A stretch of 64,000 nucleotides of DNA, from assembly GCA_963575745.1 (NCBI GenBank), contig CAUYUJ010005015.1:1-64000 (forward strand), in the 5' to 3' direction. The first letter of the stretch is position 1; each line of letters begins with the position of its first letter. Shown piece by piece: positions 39,690 through 50,800 of the stretch. The position numbers were made by a program, and so were the translations under genes. The stretch comes from Prorocentrum cordatum. Lineage: Eukaryota; Sar; Dinophyceae; Prorocentrales; Prorocentraceae. Under the pieces are notes generated by a model, which saw only the letters and a list, made by a program, of their open reading frames with translations, made no database searches and was not told the origin of the DNA.

Positions 39690-39840
39690 ACCCCGCGCCC
39701 CCTCCTCCTCCCTTCTCCCTCCTCCTCCTCCTCCCTCCTCGTCCTTCTCCCTTCTCCTCCTCCTCCTCCTCGTCCTGCTCCTTCTCCTCCTCCTGCTTCT
39801 CCTCCTCCTCCTCCTTCTCCTCCTCCTCCTGCGTTTCTGC
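39690..39840. repeat. (CTC)n microsatellite
   Basis: About 150 bp of CTC with CTT interruptions. Confidence 0.95.
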
Positions 39841-40394
39841 GTTTCTCGCTCCGAGCAGCGTCTCACGTGCGCCCGGAGCGCGCTGCAGCAGCCCACGAGG
39901 GCCGTGCGGGCACTCAGACGACGGCCCCGGGAACCCGACCCCGAGGAAGAGAAAGAGGACCAAGGACCAATACAAATCGTAACAGAGGGGAAGAGACGGG
40001 GCCGGGTTTCAAGGTGGGGCCCCTAGGGGCCCCAAAAGGCGCGGCGCGCGGCCGCCCGCGCGGCGGGCCGCCCGCCGTCAGCAGGCCGTCGGCCGCTTCG
40101 TGGGCCCTCAGCCTGCGCTGCCGGTGCGCCTGGCGTGGAGTGGCTGGCCGCCGGCTCCCAGGGGCAGGCTGCCCCCCGCCTTGGCGACCTCCACCCTTCG
40201 GCGCCGAGCGCTGTGGAGGCTCGCCGAGCCGCTCGTGGGCTCCAGCTCGTCCTGCACTGGCTGGCCGCTCTGGCCAGCTCTTGCCGCCTCTGGCCGGCTG
40301 GCCGCGGCCCCTCGCATGTTACGCGAGGGCGACGGGGATACACCCTTCGGCGCCATGCGCTGTGTATCCCACGTCGCGGGGCAGGCTGCCCCCT
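39841..40394. other. GC-rich stretch, no gene called
   Basis: All frames open through composition; repeated CTGGCC words near 40090-40320. No RCC1 motif that I trust. Confidence 0.3.
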
Positions 40395-40925
40395 GCTTGA
40401 CTCTGCTTGACTCTGTGGTTCTCGAACCTGTGGTACTGCTTGACTCAGAGGTGCTCGAACTTGTGGTACTCGACTCAGTCGTGCTGGTCAAAGTGGTACT
40501 GCTTGACTGTGCGGTGCTCGAACCTGCGGTTCTCGACTCAGTGGTGCTGGTCAACGTGGTACGGCTGGACTCTGTGGTGCACGAGCTGTGGTACTCGACT
40601 CAATCATGCTGGTCAACGGTACTGCTTGACACTGTGGTGCCAAACCTGTGGTACTCGACCCAGTCGTGCTGGTTGACGTGGTAGTGCTTGACTCGGTGGC
40701 CCTCGAACCTGTGGTACTCGACTCAGTCGTGCTGGTCAACGTGGTAGTGCTCGGCTCGGTGGTGCTCGAACCGGTGGTACTCGACTCAGTAGTGCTGGTC
40801 AAAGTGGTACTGCTTGACTCTGTGATGCTAGAATCTGTGGTACTCGACTCAGTCGTGCAGGTCAAAGTGGTGCTGCTTGACTCTGTGGTGCTCGAACCTG
40901 TGGTACTCGACTCAGTCATTGGGGT
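40395..40925. repeat. 63-bp minisatellite, about 8 units
   Basis: Unit: GTGCTCGAACCTGTGGTACT, CGACTCAGTCGTGCTGGTCA, AAGTGGTACTGCTTGACTCT, GTG. Starts at 40450 and 40513 give 63 bp (21 codons). The minus frame reads Thr/Ser runs (STTESSTTGSSTTE), mucin-like; it might be translated as part of a minus-strand exon but has no independent support. Confidence 0.85.
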
Positions 40926-41580
40926 GTTTGTCGTGCGTGCCTGTAGGTGGGTCGTTGGGGGGTCGGCTTGTTGCTGGTGTTGTGGTATGGGTTGTGGGCG
41001 CACTTATGAGGCCTCCATGCACCGACTTCGAGTGGGGTTCGTGGCGGCCCCACCTCGTCCCGCTATGGCTAGGGGTCACAGTGCCCTCGGTGGGGGCGAA
41101 CCCCAGGCCTAGTGCTTGCTTCTGTTGTCGGTGAGGGATGTCTCGGCTGCCCTACGATTCGCCCCCTGGGCGCTCGGGTAAGCTCCGTCTCCGCCATGGT
41201 GATGGTGGGGGTGGCGAGCTAGGGCGGACCGCGGGGGCGCAGGTAGTGGCCGTCCTACCCCCCCCCTGCCCCTCACCATCCCCCCTGGTAGGCGCGGGCA
41301 GTACTCGTCCTGCCCCCCCACCCTTCGAGCCCGTCTCGAAGTTTGATCCTTGCCTCACCAGGGCAGCGTTGACATGTAGGGTGGTGTGATGGGCCATCCT
41401 TTGGGTTGTGGGTGGTGGTTGGTCGGTGGTGCTTGGTGGTCGTAGAGGTCGTATATCGTCTGGCTTGCTGGTACCGCTGAACTTGTGCACGTGCGATCGC
41501 TGCCTGCGTCAATACTGCAAAACGTGGCGACTTGTGCCTGGGGTGTTCCCACGCATTCGGGGCTTCCCCAGGACTTGCGT
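40926..41580. other. No firm gene
   Basis: Ordinary to GC-rich sequence. A minus frame near 41450-41590 (QVATFCSIDAGSDRTC) could be a worn RCC1 strand but is not callable. Confidence 0.25.
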
Positions 41581-41585
41581 CCTAA

Positions 41586-41700
41586 CGCCTCCTCCTCCTC
41601 CTCCTCCTCCTCCTCCTCCTCCTCCCCCTCCGCCTCCTCCCCCTCCTCCGCCTCCTCCCCCTCCTCCCCCTCCTCCTCCTCCTCCTCCTCCTCCTCCTGA
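41586..41700. repeat. (CTC)n microsatellite
   Basis: About 110 bp of CTC with CCC and CGC interruptions. Confidence 0.95.
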
Positions 41701-41734
41701 TGTTGCCCCTGACATACAGCTGAAGCCAGTCCAC

Positions 41735-41908
41735 AGGCCAGTCCACAAGAAACCTTCCACGAGAAGTCCAACCCCGAGATCCCAGGACGTCCATGGATTT
41801 TTGGCGCGGGAGCGTCACGCTCTCTTCCATCGCAAGACCATCGAAACCCAAGACACCCAGGGCACCCTGGAGGCAAGCAGGGTGTTTCTTGACATGGGTC
41901 TCCACTGT
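41735..41908. mobile_element. Family C MITE (C6)
   Basis: CAGTCCACAAGAAACCTTCC, CCAACCCCGAGATCCCAGGA, GGAGGCAAGCAGGGTGTTTC, ends GGGTCTCCACTG. Only 19 bp separate it from family B element B5. Confidence 0.8.
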
Positions 41909-41927
41909 AAGCCTCCGTCAAGACATG

Positions 41928-42160
41928 AGCAGGGACCGACCGTCCCGGCCTTCCTACAGGCCTCCCACAAAATGATCGTATAACCAAAAAATGTTTTAAG
42001 AACCAAAACGATTTTCTCAGAGCATAAACCCGATGTGCGGTAAAACAAAAACAGACCAGGCCATAAATGTTCTGAGAACAATTCGTGCAGACCCAAAAAA
42101 GTTCTTACAACATTCGCTGGTGGGCCTATAGGCAAGCCAGGACGCTGCGCCACTGTTTGA
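41928..42160. mobile_element. Family B MITE (B5)
   Basis: 233 bp, ends AGCAGGGACCGACCGTCCCG and, in reverse, TCAAACAGTGGCGCAGCGTC; 8-bp flanks AAGACATG / AAGAGATG. Its minus-strand start CA/GTGGCGCAG is the likely donor for the RCC1 exon at 42154-42326; the acceptor is not resolved because family C element C6 follows at once. Confidence 0.85.
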
Positions 42161-42326
42161 AAGAGATGACGGCCTGTGCTCCCTGCAGCTCCGGCGCGCA
42201 CTCGGCCAGCCGCCTCGGGACCGTGATCTGCTCCTCCCCAGGGCGCCCGCTGCCGAGCTGGCCCTGCTCGTTGCAGCCCCACACGTACCATTCCCCGTCC
42301 TCACCGAGCGCCGCTGTGTGGTAATG
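42154..42326 (-). CDS. RCC1-blade exon downstream of D4 intron
   Basis: From the acceptor CCCCCAG/CATTACC (exon start 42326) to the B5 donor (exon end 42154), the minus frame reads HYHTAALGEDGEWYVWGCNE, then QGQLGSGRPGEEQITVPRRL, then AECAPELQGAQAVISFK. This is a complete RCC1 core: 'yHTaAlgedGewYvWGcNeqGQLGsG....i.vP..l'. The preceding exon across D4 supplies ...PEARRW, which completes the 'v..v..G.yHT' start. Best single exon in the window. Function beyond RCC1 propeller protein is not inferable. Confidence 0.8.
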
Positions 42327-42328
42327 CT

Positions 42329-42504
42329 GGGGGAACGGAGAATGACATAAACATAACAACTCAGAAGTCCGCGCGGATTTCTCAGATCCGCGCTGGGACC
42401 CCCTCCCTGGCGCGCCGGAGGCGCCGCCAGGAAGCCCCAGCGCGGATCCGAGAAATCCGCGCGGAGCTCCAAGTTATTATGTTAATGTAATTCTTCGTTC
42501 CCCC
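42329..42504. mobile_element. Family D MITE acting as an intron (D4)
   Basis: Ends GGGGGAACGGAGAATGACAT and, in reverse, GGGGGAACGAAGAATTACAT, with long inverted arms (GATTTCTCAGATCCGCGCTG and partner). Minus-strand donor GCTGG/GTATTTGGGG and acceptor TTCCCCCAG/CATTAC lie at its edges, giving a 184-bp GT-AG intron 42327-42510. Joining gives EARRWHYHTAALGEDGEWY in one frame. Confidence 0.8.
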
Positions 42505-42510
42505 AAATAC

Positions 42511-42600
42511 CCAGCGGCGAGCCTCAGGACCCTCGGGAGGCCTCTGGGACGGGCTCGGAGCATATACACCAGGTCCTCTGGTCGGCCAGTGGGCTCAGTG
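42511..42600 (-). CDS. RCC1 exon upstream of D4 intron
   Basis: The minus frame reads RGPGVYAPSPSQRPPEGPEA, then RRW at the D4 donor. Short, with an in-frame TGA upstream near 42597, so an AG acceptor around 42575-42592 is expected. It is supported mainly by the perfect blade it forms with the next exon. Confidence 0.5.
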
Positions 42601-42664
42601 TGTAGAACGAGCTAGCTGCCCAATCTGTGGGATGCTGGAGCGTCCATGTTCACTGTAGCCCTTC

Positions 42665-42790
42665 TCCGACGTCAGTGGCGCCTTGGCAGGCCGAAGGGCG
42701 CGGTGTATACATCGAGCCCCCCCGAGCCTTGCACGAGCTTGGGCTCGGGGTTCTTGTACTGCAAGCTGCCGTCGCCTCGGGGGCGCGCTG
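42665..42790 (-). CDS. Possible exon upstream in the same gene
   Basis: The minus frame reads RGDGSLQYKNPEPKLVQGSG, then GLDVYTAPFGLPRRH before a TGA. Protein-like and of mixed composition, unlike chance-open GC frames. 'gdGsLqyknPepklVqgsgGldvytap' could be an RCC1 blade end and start, or a linker between propellers. Confidence 0.45.
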
Positions 42791-42809
42791 ACCCTGTTCA
42801 TCTGGGCGA

Positions 42810-42900
42810 GCCAAGAAGTACAGATCGGAGGCGAATCCGACCGTGGCGGCGGGGGCCTCCCGCGAGGCCCAAAAAGGGTAGAACGAGGGAATGCTAGCTG
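42810..42900. repeat. Dispersed 'GGCGAATCC' repeat, copy
   Basis: CGGAGGCGAATCCGACCGTG, then GCCTCCCGCGAGGCCCAAAA, GGGTAGAACGAGGGAATG. Relative of 2415-2520. Confidence 0.55.
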
Positions 42901-43179
42901 CGTGGGCACCTTGCGCTCCCCTGGTCAGCGCTGACCCTGGCCGAACCAGGGCAACACCTCGAGCCCAGGGCGGAAGAGGATAGCTCCCCAGAGCCTGGCG
43001 TCAGCGCACGGGCGAGGGGAGGGCTGGCCCCACGCGGCTCCCGAGCGAGGGCTCCCGAGCGAGGGTCCGCTGGAGGGGATCTGTGGGGAGATGCTGACCG
43101 CTGTCAGCGCTGAGCCCTGTTTCTCGGAGGGCCAGGTTGAGAGCCACTGAAACAATCGGTCCCCGGACCCATCTGGGGG

Positions 43180-43265
43180 TCCATCCTGACCCATTTCTCG
43201 GAGGGGATCCAGCGATGGCAACGAGAAGCCTCCAAGAAGCCGAAAAGGACGAAACACGCCACGAA
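43180..43265. repeat. Dispersed 'GGCGAATCC' repeat, copy
   Basis: TCTCGGAGGGGATCCAGCGA, GAAGCCTCCAAGAAGCCGAA. Diverged relative of 2415-2520. Confidence 0.45.
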
Positions 43266-43374
43266 GGGCCGCCGTTGTCTTGACTGCCCATCCCCCTCCT
43301 CCGAGCTTCGGCATCCCCGATCGCCCATCTGCCCCTGCCAGCCGGCCCCAGCCGCCCAGACCTGAGGAAGAATG

Positions 43375-43425
43375 GCAGGGGGGGGACTGGCTCAGGGGGG
43401 AGCATCGACCTGGAATCGGCGATAC
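43375..43425. mobile_element. Family E fragment (copy 4)
   Basis: GGGGGGGACTGGCTCAGGGG, GGAGCATCGACCTGGAATCG, GCGATACATC, cut off by the GTAT microsatellite. Confidence 0.6.
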
Positions 43426-43429
43426 ATCT

Positions 43430-44735
43430 CTCTATGTGTGTATATATGTGTCTGTCGATGCATATATATATATGTGTGTGTGTGCGTAGGTGAATATATG
43501 TATATATACATATATACATATGCATGCATGCATGCAGCCATGCATGCACGCATGTATGCATGTATGTATGTATGCTTGCATGGTTGTAGGAAGGTAGGTC
43601 TGCAGATATATAGGTAGGTCGGTAGGTAGGTAGGTAGGTAGCTAGGTAGGTCGAGAGGTCGGTAAGTAGATATAAATGTGTGTATGTGTTTACGTACGTA
43701 CGTACGCACGTATGTGTGTATGTATGTATGCATATGTGTATGAGTGTATGTATGTGTATGAACCCATGTATGTGTATATGCATGACTGCATGGGTGCGTG
43801 GCTGTAGGTCGGTAGGTAGGTATGTATATACGTAGGTAGGTAGATGTGTATGTATGTATGTAGGTAGATAGGTCGGTAGTCCGGCAAGTAGGTAGGTAGA
43901 TAAGTAGGTCGGTAGGTAGGCAGTCATGAATGCATGCATGTATGTATGTACGCGTGGGGGGATGTACGTATGTAAGAATGCATGCATGCATGTATGTCTG
44001 TGCATGCATGAGCGTTTGAGTGTAGGTATGTATGCATGTATGCATGTATGTATCTATGTGTGTGCATGTACGCATGTGTATGTGTGTATGCATGCTTGTC
44101 TGTATGTATGTGTACGTACGTACGCACGTGCCCCTACCTACGTATACACATATATATAGCTATATGTGTATGGGTGCATGCATGTATGTATGTATGCATG
44201 GTTTCAGGTATGTATATGTGCATGGATGTTTGTATTCATGCATGCATGTGTGCATGCATGTATGCTTATGTGTATGTATGCAGGTATGTAAGTATGTATG
44301 TATCCCTGATTATATATGTGGGTATGTGTGCATGTGTATGAATGTGTGTATGTATGTATGTACGCATGTATGTATGCATGTATGTATGTATGTATGTATG
44401 TATGCATGCATGCATGAATGAATGAATGAATGAATGTGTGTATCTTTATATGTACATGTATATGTGTATGTATGTATGTATGCATGCATGTATGTATGTG
44501 TGTGTATGCATGTATGTATGTATGCACGTATGTACATGTGTATGTATGTATGCATGCATGCATGCATGCATGCATGCATGCATGCATGCATGCATGCATG
44601 TTTGCTTGTACGCGTGTAGGTATGTATGTATGTATGTATGCATGAATGTATGTCCGTATGTACGTATGTGTACATACAAAGAAATGTGTGTACACATGTA
44701 TGGGTGTGTTTGTGTATATGTGTGTGCACATGAAT
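43430..44735. repeat. 1.3-kb GTAT/GCAT microsatellite
   Basis: Imperfect tetranucleotides TGTA, TGCA, GTAG, mixed over 1.3 kb; includes a pure (GCAT)n run near 44552-44600 and a TGAA run near 44415-44432. Purine-pyrimidine alternation is strong. Confidence 0.95.
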
Positions 44736-44879
44736 ATGTCACCGTGCCGCTGGGCACAGAGTGGGCGTGTCCTCAGGTCTGTCCACTACCCATTCCGAGC
44801 CTCAGTCGTCACTCCTCAGGTGTTCGTAAGGGGCCTGGAGCCTCTCGGGCCAAATCTTTAGGGGCAGACCGCGTCTTGT

Positions 44880-47800
44880 CGCATGATTGTTTCGGACACA
44901 GGAGGCCTTCAAGAAGGGCCATTAGGGTCCCAAGAGGCCCCCACGACGGCCCAAGGAGGCTTCGAGTCGCCGAACAGTCGCTCCAAGACGCTCAAGATGG
45001 CCCCCAGACGGCCCAAGAGGCCTCCAAGATGTCCAAAGAAGCCACCAAGAGGCCTCCTAAGAGGGCCGCCCCCAGAGGCCGAAACCATTGATTTTCCTTT
45101 TGTGTTTGAGTGATGTTGGCGTTCTCGCCTTTTCGGCTTCCCGACGCTCCCAGACGGCCCCAGAGGCCCCCAAGACCGTCGCCCCAAGACGGCCCGAGAG
45201 GCCCCAACGTTGGCCCGCGAGCGGCCCAAGACGGCCCCAAGACAGCCCACGAGGCGCCCAAAACGGCCCAAGAGGACCCCCAGACGGCCCAAAAAAGAAG
45301 CCCCAACGAGAGAACACGAAGTGAAGCCTTCCGCTCAAAGAGGCCCCAGGAAGCCCCACCAGGCGGCCCCCCACCTGCAGAAAGCCCCCAAGAGGCCCCA
45401 AGAGGCTTCCAAGAGGACCAAAAGAGGTTCCAGAAGGCCCCCAAAACTACCCCCAAGAGGCCCCAAGAGGCTTCCGAGAGAACCAGAAGAGGTTCCAGAA
45501 GGCCCCCAAACTACCCCCAAGAGGCCCCAAGAGGCTTCCAAGAGGACCAAAAGCGGTTCCAGAAGGCTCCCAAAACTACTCCCAAGAGGCCTCCAAAGGC
45601 CCCCGAGAGGACCCCCACGAGATCCCGGCGAACATCCAATAGGCTTCAGACCCACAACCCAAGCACGGTGGCGGGATGCGCCGAAAACCATTCGATCCGC
45701 CGCCCCCTGTTGATTCATCACAGGGGTGCCTGGCGTGCCAGACTATTACGGTTTTGGTTGTGGTTCTTTTTCCAAAAGACCTCCCCCTGGGGCTCCGGCG
45801 CGTCCCGCCGGGGTCCCGGGAGGATTGCCAAGGACCTCAATTCCCCCAATTTCCTGCCCAAGACGGCTCCAAGATGGCCTCCAAGCTGCCTCCAAGACGG
45901 CCAGGATGGCCTCCAAGACGGCTAAGATGGCTTTAAGATGCCTCCAACACGGCCAGAGATATACCCAAGACGGCCTGAGATAGCCTCAAGATGGCCCAAG
46001 GCGGCCCAAGAGGCCCCCAAGAGGCCTCAAGGACAGCCCAAGAGCCCGTCCAGAGGTTCTCCAGGAAGGCCCGAAGAGGCCCGAATCATTGATTGTCCTG
46101 AGGTTTTTGAAGGATTTTGGCATTTTCGCCTGTTCGGCTTTCCTCCTTCTCCTCCTCTTCCTCTTCCTTCCGCCGCCCCCTTTTGATTTATCAAAGAGGT
46201 GCCTGGCGTGCCGAATCCTGTGGCTTTTGGTTTTGGTTCTTTTTCCAACAGAACTCCCTGGGGCTTCGGCCCGTCCCGCCGGCCACCCGGAAGACCCGGT
46301 TGCAAACGGTTTTCCTGCCCCAGACGGCCCCAAGACGGCCCAAGATGGCTTCCAAGACGGCTAAGATGGCCCGAATATGCCTCCAAGACGGCCCAAGATG
46401 CACCCAAGACGGCCTAAGATAGCCTGAAGATGGCCCAAGACGGCCCAAGAGGCCCCCAAGAGGCCTCCAAGACGGCCCAAGAGGCCTCCAAGAGGTTCTC
46501 CAGGAAGGCCCGAAGAGGCCAAAATCATTGATTTTCCTTAGGTTCTTGAAGGATTTTGGCATTTGCGCCTTTTCGGCTTTCCGACGGCCCCAGACGGCCC
46601 AAGGGGCTCCCAAGATCGCCCCAAGATCGCCCAAGAGGCCTCTAGGAGGGCCCCATGACGGCCCAAGTGGCCTCCAAGACGGCCCCAAGAGGCCCCAAGA
46701 CGCCCCCAGAGGCCTCCAACACGCCCAAGATGGCCTCCAAGACGCCCAAGATGGCCTCCAAGACGGCCCCGAAGCGCCGCAAGATGGCCCCAAGCCGGCC
46801 CAGAAAGGCCCCCAAAACGGCTCAGACGGCGTCAGACGTGCCAGTTGGCTCGAAGTTGGCCCTCAAGATGGCCGAAGTTGGCTCGAAGCTGGCCCAAGAG
46901 GCCCCTAAGAGGGCCTCCAGGAAGGCCAGAAGAGGCCAAACACCGTGATGTTCCTAAGGTTTTTGACGGATTTTGACATTTGCTTCTTTTCGGCCTTCCG
47001 ACGGCCCGATATGGCCCAAGAGCCCCCAAAGATCGCCGGAAGATCGCATAAGAGGCCTCCAAGATGGCCCCTGAACGGCCCAAGAGGACCCCAAGACGGC
47101 CCCAAGAGGCCTCCAACACGCCCAAGATGGCCTCCAAGACGCCCAAGATGGCCTCCAAGACGGCCCTCCCTGGAGCATTCCAAGAGGGCCCCAAGTCGGC
47201 CCATAGAGGCCCCCCAAACGGCTTCCGACGGCGTCAGACGGACCAGGAGCCCACCAAGACGGCCGAACATGGCCCCAAGATGGCCCAAGACGGCCCAAGA
47301 GGCCTCCAAGAGGGCCTCCAGGAAGGCCCGAAAAGACTATGGCATTTGCTTGTTTTCTGCCTTCCGACGGCCCGAGACGGCCCAAGTGCCCCAAAAGATC
47401 GCACAAGAGGCCCAAGACACGGCCCCAAGAGGCCCCCAAGACGGTCCAAGAGGTCTTCAAGACGCTCAAGATGGCCTCCAAGACGGCCCAAGAGCCCTCC
47501 AAGACGTCCTCCAAGAAGGCCCGAAAGGGTCAACATAGCCTCCAGGCGGCCAAGATGACCTTCAAGATGCCCACGTGTTCCCCGAAGGCTTTCCAAACCG
47601 ACGCGGGGAACACATGGTCCGATAGCTTGGCAGCTCTCGCCTCAACGTTCGGCCACATAGGCGCTTCCAAAAAGGCAGGGGGCGGCGGTGATTCGCCGTA
47701 GGCGTCTTCGATTCGCCGCCCCCTGTTGCCTGCAACAGGGGTGCCTGGCGTGCTAGGCGATTTCGGTTTTGGTATTGGTTCTTTTCCAAGAGAACTACCC

Positions 47801-50800
47801 CTGGGGCTTCGGCCCGTCCCGCCAGGGTCCCAGGACGATCTTCAAGGAGCTCAGTTCCTGGAAAAATCCTCCAAGACGGCTGAAGATGGCCTCCAAGATG
47901 GCCACGTTGGCCCAAGATGGCCTCCAAGATGGTCCCATATGGCCTCCATGTCGGCCGAAGATGGTCCAAGACGGCCTCCAAGACGGCCTAAGAGAGTCCA
48001 ATATAACCCCAAGTTCGCCCAAGAAGCCTCCAAGACGCCTCCAAGACGGCCCAAGAGGCCTCCAAGAGGTCCTCCTGGAGGATCCGAAGAGGCCAAAATT
48101 AGTAATTTTCCTTAGGTTTTTGACAGATTTTTGAATTTGCATCTTCTCGGCCTTCCGACGGATCAAGACGGCCCAAACGGCCCACAAGATCGCCCCAAGA
48201 TCGCCCGAGAGGCCTCCAAGAGGGCTCCTTGACGGCCCAAGAGGCCCCCCAAGACTGCCCCAAGCGGGCACAAAGACGACCCAAGAGGCCTCCAAGACGC
48301 CCAAGATGGCCTCTCAGACGGCTATGGAACACCCCGAGAGGGCCCCAAGTCGGCCCAGAGAGGCCCCCCTAACGGCCTCCGACGGCGTCAGCCCTAGCAG
48401 GAGCCCACCGAGATGGCCGAAGTTGCCTCGAAGCTGGCCCAAGACGGCGGCCCAAGAGGCCTCCAAGATGGCATCCAGGAAGTCTAGAAAAGGCCAAAAA
48501 CATATATTTAATCGCTTCGCTCATTCCGCCGGCCCTGGAGCCCTCTTTAGGGCCTCTTGGGGGCCTCTTGGGGACCTCTTGGGAATCTCTTGGGGCTCCT
48601 TGGCGGCGTCTTGGGGGCCCCCAGGGCCTCTTGGGGGGGTCTTGGGGCGGAAGGGGGGGTAGTCGATTGCGGCTCCCCCCTTGGAGGCCACGATCCCCGT
48701 GAGGGGTGTCGAAAAATGGCCCACCCCTGAAATGCTCTGGGGGGACCTGACCGGGACCTGGCCGGGGTACTTTTCGTCCGGAGGCACCCAGGGGCCGCTC
48801 CGCGCGCGCGAACTAGAAATATTGTTAACCAGGTTTTCCGTTGGGCCGGCGAATTTTCCATAGGTTCTTGAAGGATTGTGGCATTTGCTTGTTGTCGGCC
48901 TTCCGACGGCCCGAGACGGCCCAAATGCCCCCAAAGATCGCCCAAAGATCACCCGGGAGGCCTGCAAGATGGCACCAGAACGGCCCAAGAGGCCCCCAAG
49001 ACGGCCCGAGAGGCCCCCAGGACGGCCCAGAAGGCTTTGAAGACGCCCAAGATGGCCGCCAAGACGGCCCTGGAGCATTCCAAGAGGGCCCCAAGTCGGC
49101 TCAGAGAGGCCACCCAAACGGCTGCCGACGGCGTCGGACGGGCCAGGGGCTCACCAAGACGGCCGAAGATGACACTAAGATGGCCCAAGACAGCCCAAGA
49201 GGCCTCAAAGAGGGCCTCCAGGAAGGCCGAAAAGGCCAAAATCATTGATTTCCCGTGAGTTTTTGAAGGATTGTGGCATTTGCTTTTTGTCGGCCTTCCG
49301 ACGGCCCGAGACGGCCCAAGTGCCCCCAAAGATCGGCCAAGAGGCCCAAGACGGCCCCAAGAGGCCCCCAAGACGGCCTCCAGAAAGGCCCGAAAAGGCC
49401 AAAATCATTGATTTGTATTTTTGTTTGGCCTTCCGACAGCCCGAGACGGCCCAAGTGCCCCCAAAAATAACCCGAAAGGCCCAAGACGGCCCCAAGAGGC
49501 CCCCAAGACGGCCCAAGAGGCCCCCAAGACGCTCAAGATGGCCTCCAGGACGGCCCAAAAGCCCTTCAAGACGGTCAAAATAGCCTCCAGGCGGCCAAGA
49601 TGACCTTCAAGATGCCCACGTGTTCCCCGAAGGCTTTGCAAACCGATTCGGGGAACACGTGGTCCGATAGCTTGGCATGTCTCGCCTCAACGTTCGGCCA
49701 CATAGGCGCTTCCAAAAAGGCAGGGGGCGGCGGTGATTCGCCGTAGGCGTCTTCGATCCGCCGCCCCCTGTCGACTCATCGCAGGGGTGCCTGGCGTGCT
49801 GGACCCTTTCGGTTTTGGTTTTTGTTTTTTTGTTCAAAAGAACTCCCCCTGGGCCTCCGGCGCGTCCCGCCGGCCACCTGGAAAGGATCTCAATCACAGA
49901 TGTTCCTCCAAGACGGCTCAAAATGGCCTCCAAGATGGCCACGTTGGCCCAAGATGCCCTCCAAGATAGTTCAAGATGGCCTCCAAGTCCGCCCAAGAGA
50001 GGAGGAGATGCCTCCAAGTCCGCCCAAGAAACCTCCAAGACGGCCCAAGAGGTGCCCAAGAGGCCTCCAAGACAGCCCAAGAGGCCTCCGAGAGGTCCTC
50101 CAGGAGGGCCCGAAGAGGCTAAAAACATTGGTTTGCCGTCGGTGTTTCAAGGTTTTTCGTATTTGCTCCTTTTCGGCTTTCCGACGACCCAAGGACGGCC
50201 CAAGAGGCCACCAAGATCGCCCCCAGAGCGTCCAAGAGGCCTCCAAGTTGGCCTCAAGACTGCCCAAGAGGCCCCCCAAGACGGCCGCCAAGACGACCCA
50301 AGAAGCTTCCAAAACGCCCAAGACGCCCAAGATGGCCTTCGAGACGGCCCTGGAGCATTCCAGAAGGGCCCCAAGTCGGCCCAGAGAGGCCCTCCAAACA
50401 GCTTCCGACGGCGTCAGACGGACCAGGAGCCCACCAAGACGGCTGAAGATGGCCCTAAGGTGGCCCAAGACGGCCCAAGAGGTTTCCAAGAGGGCCTCCA
50501 GAAAGGCCCGAAGAGGCCAAAATCAGCGATTTCCTATGAGTTTTTGAAGGATTATGGCATTTGCTTTTTGTCGGCCTTCCGACGGCCCGAGACGGCCCAA
50601 GTGCCCCCAAAGATCGCCCAAGCGGCCCAAGACGGCCCCAAGAGGCCCCGAAAACGGCCCAAGAGGCCTCCAAGACGCCCAAGACTCCTCCTCCTCCTCA
50701 TCTCCTCCTTCTCCTCCTTACGTTCCTCCTCATTCTTCCTCCTTCTTCTCCTCCTCCTGATCTTCTCCGCCATCTTCCCAGAAATGTTCCCCCGAGGGTT

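Noticed and set aside
43430-44735. Cys/Met/Tyr-rich and His/Thr-rich frames
   Set aside because: Microsatellite translation of GTAT/GCAT words.
45110-50547. Lys/Pro/Arg-rich frames of 120-400 codons
   Set aside because: They are translations of the CCAAGACGG satellite; no start, domain or frame preference.
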